Position numbers and translations under genes: made by a program | Virus record (IMG/VR): IMGVR_UViG_3300022226_000020 | Span: 1-24,368 of that record | Strand: one strand, 5' to 3' | Source of the DNA: a virus | Length of the DNA: 24,368 nt | Notes under the pieces: generated by a model | The model's input: the letters and a program-made list of their open reading frames with translations, nothing else | What the model was told of the DNA's origin: nothing | Database searches by the model: none | Part shown: one piece after another, positions 21,317-24,368 of the stretch | Position numbering within the stretch: position 1 is the first letter of the stretch | Layout: each line of letters starts with the position of its first letter

Positions 21317-23001
21317 TGCCAGACAAAAATCCCGTAGCCATCCCGTCGAAATACTGGGAATCGAAATTTGATACGTGGCAGATGGTCGACCATTTGACCC
21401 ACGGCACGCACGCGATGCGGTTAGCAGGAAAATCGTATCTACCACAAGAGCCGCGCGAACCCGAAGAAGCTTACAAAAACCGATTAGCTCGGTCCGTGTT
21501 AACGCCTTTATACGAAGATACAATTCGTAAAATGGTCGGTAAGATTATGAAGCAACCGGTCATTCTGGAAGAAGATGTTCCCGTCGCCATCAGTCGATAC
21601 GAAGATGACATCGATGCGGGCGGGACGGATATCAACGAATGGACCCGGCGAATTGCTTACTGGGCATTGAATCATGGCGTCACTTACATCCTTGTCGATT
21701 CCCCTAACATCCAGCGCCTTCAGCAAGACGGGCGCGAGATAAGCCGGGCCGATGTCAACCGTGGAACACTTCGACCTTATGCCGTGCATGTTAAGGCCCC
21801 GCAAATTCTCGGCTGGAAAACAGAAGTTATTGACGGGCAAATCGTTTTAACACAAGCCCGGATTTTGATGATTACGGAAGAAGATATTCCGGGCAATGAA
21901 TTCGGTCAACAGGAAATCGAGCGAATCCATGTATGGGAAATCGGTCGTCGTCGGATATACCGAAAGGATGTTGACGAAAATGGAAATGAAGAATGGATTC
22001 TTGAAGAAGACAACGTCGTCGATCTTCTTGTGATTCCACTGGTTCCGGTATACGGCGAGCATGTCGACTTCATGAAGGGCGAACCGCCTATGCTAGAAAT
22101 TGCACATCTGAACGTGACCCACTGGCAAAGCGATTCTGATCAACGACACATTTTGCACGTTGCACGCGTGCCGATTCTGTTCGGTTCTGGTCTGGGTGAT
22201 CCAGATCGCGGTGATTTTGAAATTCAAATCGGCGCAAATACCATGACCCGGGGTCCGCAAGGCAGCGATATGAAATACGTCGAGCATTCCGGGGCGGGTA
22301 TTTCAGCCGGGGCAAATGACCTTGAAGTTCTTGAACACAGAATAGCGAAGCTGGGTTTGAATATGATTTTGAAGCGTCCGACCGGCGATGTTACTGCGAC
22401 CGCCCGCGCGCTGGATCAGTCCGAAGCGGATTCTCCGCTAGGCATGTTCGCCCGGCATATAGAAAAACAGTTGGAAGCTATGCTTGATTTATTCGCGATG
22501 ATTTTGAACTTAGGTGAAGATGCTGGCGGAAGTGTTACCGTTTACAAGGATTTCAGCATAACGATGCGCGACGGCGAAGACATCAAGGCGCTGGCGGATA
22601 TGCGTGCGGCACGTGATATCAGTCAAGTCACTTACTGGGACGAATTGAAACGCCGCAATTTGTTGTCCGACGATTTCGACGCGGACAACGAAATCGATTT
22701 ACTTGATCTGGAATATCAAGACAGTCAGACAGGATTCACGGAAGCGGAAATCGACGCCGGGAATAAAGTCGGTGACGAAACTGGCGATGCTGAAGGACAT
22801 ACGCACGTTTTACAGTCGAACGGCTGGACAAATGAAGTTGACGGGCATCGCCATAAGTGGGAACCTACAGGCTCAGAAACTAGCGAAGCCGACGGGCATA
22901 CGCACCCATTAAGGGGAATTGCAGATGCGACTATTGAACGAAGCGCGCCACAAGGACAAGAAACGCCACAAGGACAAGCGGCGCAAACGGAGGTAATCTG
23001 A
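21316..23001 (+). CDS. Portal protein, DUF4055 family
   Basis: Forms the dodecameric ring at the head vertex through which DNA is packaged and ejected. At 561 residues it has the DUF4055 features: HGTHAMRLAGKSYLPQ...EEAYKNRLARSVLTPLYEDTIRKMVGKI near the start (about 29-79), RRIAYWALNHGVTYILVDSP (about 112-131), and the helical HWQSDSDQRHILHVARVPILFGSGL (about 272-296) portal region. The C-terminus is unusual: GHTH (494-497), DGHRH (509-513) and DGHTH (526-530), then a twice-repeated PQGQ phrase. It overlaps TerL by one base and the next ATG by one, in the usual TerL-portal order. Confidence 0.9.
   Translation: MPDKNPVAIPSKYWESKFDTWQMVDHLTHGTHAMRLAGKSYLPQEPREPEEAYKNRLARSVLTPLYEDTIRKMVGKIMKQPVILEEDVPVAISRYEDDIDAGGTDINEWTRRIAYWALNHGVTYILVDSPNIQRLQQDGREISRADVNRGTLRPYAVHVKAPQILGWKTEVIDGQIVLTQARILMITEEDIPGNEFGQQEIERIHVWEIGRRRIYRKDVDENGNEEWILEEDNVVDLLVIPLVPVYGEHVDFMKGEPPMLEIAHLNVTHWQSDSDQRHILHVARVPILFGSGLGDPDRGDFEIQIGANTMTRGPQGSDMKYVEHSGAGISAGANDLEVLEHRIAKLGLNMILKRPTGDVTATARALDQSEADSPLGMFARHIEKQLEAMLDLFAMILNLGEDAGGSVTVYKDFSITMRDGEDIKALADMRAARDISQVTYWDELKRRNLLSDDFDADNEIDLLDLEYQDSQTGFTEAEIDAGNKVGDETGDAEGHTHVLQSNGWTNEVDGHRHKWEPTGSETSEADGHTHPLRGIADATIERSAPQGQETPQGQAAQTEVI
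22946..22978 (+). repeat. 15-bp direct repeat in the portal gene tail
   Basis: CGCCACAAGGACAAG occurs at 22946-22960 and 22964-22978, an 18-nt period that keeps the frame. It encodes the Ala/Thr-Pro-Gln-Gly-Gln repeat, probably a recent slippage duplication in the disordered tail. Confidence 0.75.
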
Positions 23002-23345
23002 TGGATTTTTACACGAACTTGTTAGTCTGGTTAATCGAGAATCCGCTTTTGTCGATCCCGATAGTGATGGTCGAATTCGCGGTTTGTTACTGGCTCTATT
23101 ACAGACTCGGGGAGCATCCGATTTTAAAGATCATTTTCGGGGTGTGGTTTCAACCACAGAACTTCATTGTCAATACTGTTGCGATGTCGATTATCTGTCT
23201 TGATCCGCCCCGGGAAACTACCACTACCGCCAGACTGAAACGTTACAAATACATGGTGCCCGAAAACTGGCTTGATGAATGGCGGGTCACGGTAGCTGAT
23301 ACGATCGGGCATTTCCTGAACAGGTGGGACCCCGGACACTATTGA
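23001..23345 (+). CDS. Conserved membrane-associated protein after the portal gene
   Basis: A 114-residue protein with one or two hydrophobic segments (about residues 6-33: LLVWLIENPLLSIPIVMVEFAVCYWLYY; weaker about 44-66: FGVWFQPQNFIVNTVAMSIICL). These are followed by LDPPRETTTTARLKRY and a C-terminal DTIGHFLNRWDPGHY. The PPRExTxTARLxRY phrase and the 'DPGHY/C' ending belong to a small phage family I have seen beside packaging genes, with unknown role. Start and stop overlap or abut the neighbours. Confidence 0.7.
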   Translation: MDFYTNLLVWLIENPLLSIPIVMVEFAVCYWLYYRLGEHPILKIIFGVWFQPQNFIVNTVAMSIICLDPPRETTTTARLKRYKYMVPENWLDEWRVTVADTIGHFLNRWDPGHY

Positions 23346-23346
23346 C

Positions 23347-23484
23347 ATGCCCGTCGTACCTTGCCAGAAAAACGGGAAGTCGGGTTTTAAATACGGACGA
23401 CGTGGAAAGTGCTACACGGGCAAGGGCGGTAAGGCAAAAGCTGCCCGGCAAGGTAGAGCAATCCGCGCGCGCGGTGGTAAATAA
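23347..23484 (+). CDS. Small basic Gly/Lys/Arg-rich protein (45 aa)
   Basis: A 45-residue, strongly basic protein: two cysteines (C6, C22), Tyr-Gly-Arg-Arg and a run of Lys/Arg/Gly to the end. The stop overlaps the next ATG (TAATG) and the start lies a few bases after the previous stop. The pattern 'CxxNGKxGxKxGxxGKCYTGxGGxAKAxRQGRAI' is recurrent in tiny genes beside phage head genes; function unknown. It may bind DNA. Confidence 0.75.
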   Translation: MPVVPCQKNGKSGFKYGRRGKCYTGKGGKAKAARQGRAIRARGGK

Positions 23485-23990
23485 TGCCGAATATTTCACA
23501 AGGCGACGTAACAATTGATGTTATCCATCAACACATACACGACGGAAATCTTTTTTCTATCGATACCTATAATGGATCATTAGGGTCGAACGCTTTTATT
23601 GATTTGCTTGCTGTTACTAGTTCTATTACGCATCTTCGGTATATTGCCGGGTGCGGTGGGGATGGTTTGATAACGATCTACGAAGACACGACAAGCGTTC
23701 CGGCAAGCCCGGAAGACGTTCTTCCAAGCATCAACCGGAACCGGATTCGTGCCGCAAAAGTTACGTCATCAATATTAGTTTACCGGAATCCCGTGTTATC
23801 TAGCCCGTTAGGGATTTTGATTGCTGGGCCTGTTTTTGTACCCGGCGGACACGGCGGTTCTGCGCCCGGGGCACAATCGGAAGGCTGGGGCGAATTCATT
23901 CTGAAACCAAATTCGAATTATTTGTTTCGTATTCAAAACGTTTCAGGTGTCGCGGATGATTTTGGCGTTCAACTGGATTTCTATGAATGA
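23484..23990 (+). CDS. Structural protein, head-decoration/fibre-like family
   Basis: A 168-residue beta-rich protein: ITHLRYIAGCGGDGLITIYEDTTSVP, INRNRIRAAKVTSSILVYRNP and the C-terminal WGEFILKPNSNYLFRIQNVSG...VQLDFYE. The NRNR and 'xxxIxLKxNTxYxxRIxNxSGxxxxxxxxLxFYE' features match a family of small siphovirus proteins found after portal genes, which I believe to be virion decoration or head-fibre proteins. Location between portal and head genes agrees. Exact function is unproven. Confidence 0.75.
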   Translation: MPNISQGDVTIDVIHQHIHDGNLFSIDTYNGSLGSNAFIDLLAVTSSITHLRYIAGCGGDGLITIYEDTTSVPASPEDVLPSINRNRIRAAKVTSSILVYRNPVLSSPLGILIAGPVFVPGGHGGSAPGAQSEGWGEFILKPNSNYLFRIQNVSGVADDFGVQLDFYE

Positions 23991-24319
23991 CGGAAACAGT
24001 TGCACAACGAATAAGAAACGATATCATAGCGCAGGACATACGCTATCGCCGGGCCGATGCTGCTGTTCGGAATGATGTAGATGCACGACTCGATAAACTA
24101 GAAAAATCGATCGTCGCAATGATGCTGAAAATCGACGTTAACGGAACCAAGCAAGTCGCAGCAAGACAGCGACGGCTGAAGAAATTAAATTTCGAATTGG
24201 GCGTTCTTATCAGAACTGCGTATTCAGAAATAAACGGGTTGCTTCGCGCGGCTGGTCGACGTATCGCAAAAGTAGAAGCCCAGAATATTAACAAAATCGT
24301 CGCGGAGAATTTACCATGA
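23987..24319 (+). CDS. Head-region helical protein
   Basis: A 110-residue, almost fully helical, charged protein. It is Arg/Lys-rich (RIRNDIIAQDIRYRRADAAVRNDVDARLDKLEK) and followed by LKKLNFELGVLIRTAYSEINGLLRAAGRRI. This looks like the N-terminal helical part of a phage head-morphogenesis (Mu F/SPP1 gp7-like) protein, but it is much shorter than full members (several hundred residues) and the following frame begins at once (overlapping ATGA). It may be a split or shortened version. The start overlaps the previous gene by four bases. Confidence 0.6.
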   Translation: MTETVAQRIRNDIIAQDIRYRRADAAVRNDVDARLDKLEKSIVAMMLKIDVNGTKQVAARQRRLKKLNFELGVLIRTAYSEINGLLRAAGRRIAKVEAQNINKIVAENLP

Positions 24320-24368
24320 CAAAGAATTTAAAAAACGCTTTCGCCTTTATTGTTGGATTGCTGTTCGC
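24316..24368 (+). CDS. 3'-truncated gene at the window edge
   Basis: ATG at 24316 overlaps the preceding stop (ATGA). The 17 visible residues (MTKNLKNAFAFIVGLLF) look like the start of a membrane or head-associated protein; the window ends before anything diagnostic. Confidence 0.4.
   Translation, partial: MTKNLKNAFAFIVGLLF

Overview
The window is a stretch of a tailed double-stranded DNA phage genome (Caudoviricetes). All genes recognised are on the + strand and packed with 1 to 4 nt stop/start overlaps. Nothing fixes the host by name. A proteobacterial, Gram-negative host is likely, because the lysis genes include an overlapping inner-membrane/lipoprotein spanin pair and the promoters are of sigma70 type. 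The tail-tip genes point to a long-tailed, siphovirus-like particle. No integrase, excisionase, tRNA, CRISPR array or insertion sequence is visible. The major capsid, tail tube, tape measure and any DNA polymerase are not in this window.

Layout. (1) 3-5069: end of the late tail operon, with a distal-tail/baseplate protein, a DUF2163/BR0599 hub protein and a long tail-tip protein. (2) 5072-7302: lysis cassette with a GH108 endolysin, two small membrane proteins (holin candidates) and an i-spanin/o-spanin pair, interrupted by a deoxynucleoside monophosphate kinase gene. (3) 7303-7537: non-coding control region. (4) 7538-14117: replication and recombination genes, with an SNF2 helicase, several small proteins including a four-cysteine mini-protein, a probable DNA-binding accessory protein, a strong terminator, an archaeo-eukaryotic-type (AEP) primase and a UvrD-like helicase. 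(5) 14217-17448: an operon of small accessory genes (Rossmann methyltransferase-like protein, DUF7694-like protein, small lipoprotein, Cys/His protein, PD-(D/E)XK nuclease) ending in a protein with two predicted helix-turn-helix segments. (6) 17457-18808: three one-gene cassettes driven by almost identical extended -10 promoters, probably early host-takeover genes, one of them an LPD29-domain protein. (7) 18810-19293: a non-coding region with a perfect DnaA box, phased 11-bp repeats, a perfect 12-bp inverted repeat and motifs shared with region 3; it is the best candidate for a replication origin or master switch. (8) 19294-24368: packaging and head genes (TerS, TerL, DUF4055 portal, small proteins, a head-decoration-like protein) running off the right edge.

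How it fits together (inference). Strong early promoters in region 6 express takeover proteins. Regions 3 and 5 supply replication functions. Regions 3 and 7 share two identical 14-mers, so one DNA-binding protein, perhaps the regulator at 17089-17448, may coordinate both. The most unusual material is the region 7 repeat cluster, the shared operator-like motifs and the triplicated promoter cassettes.
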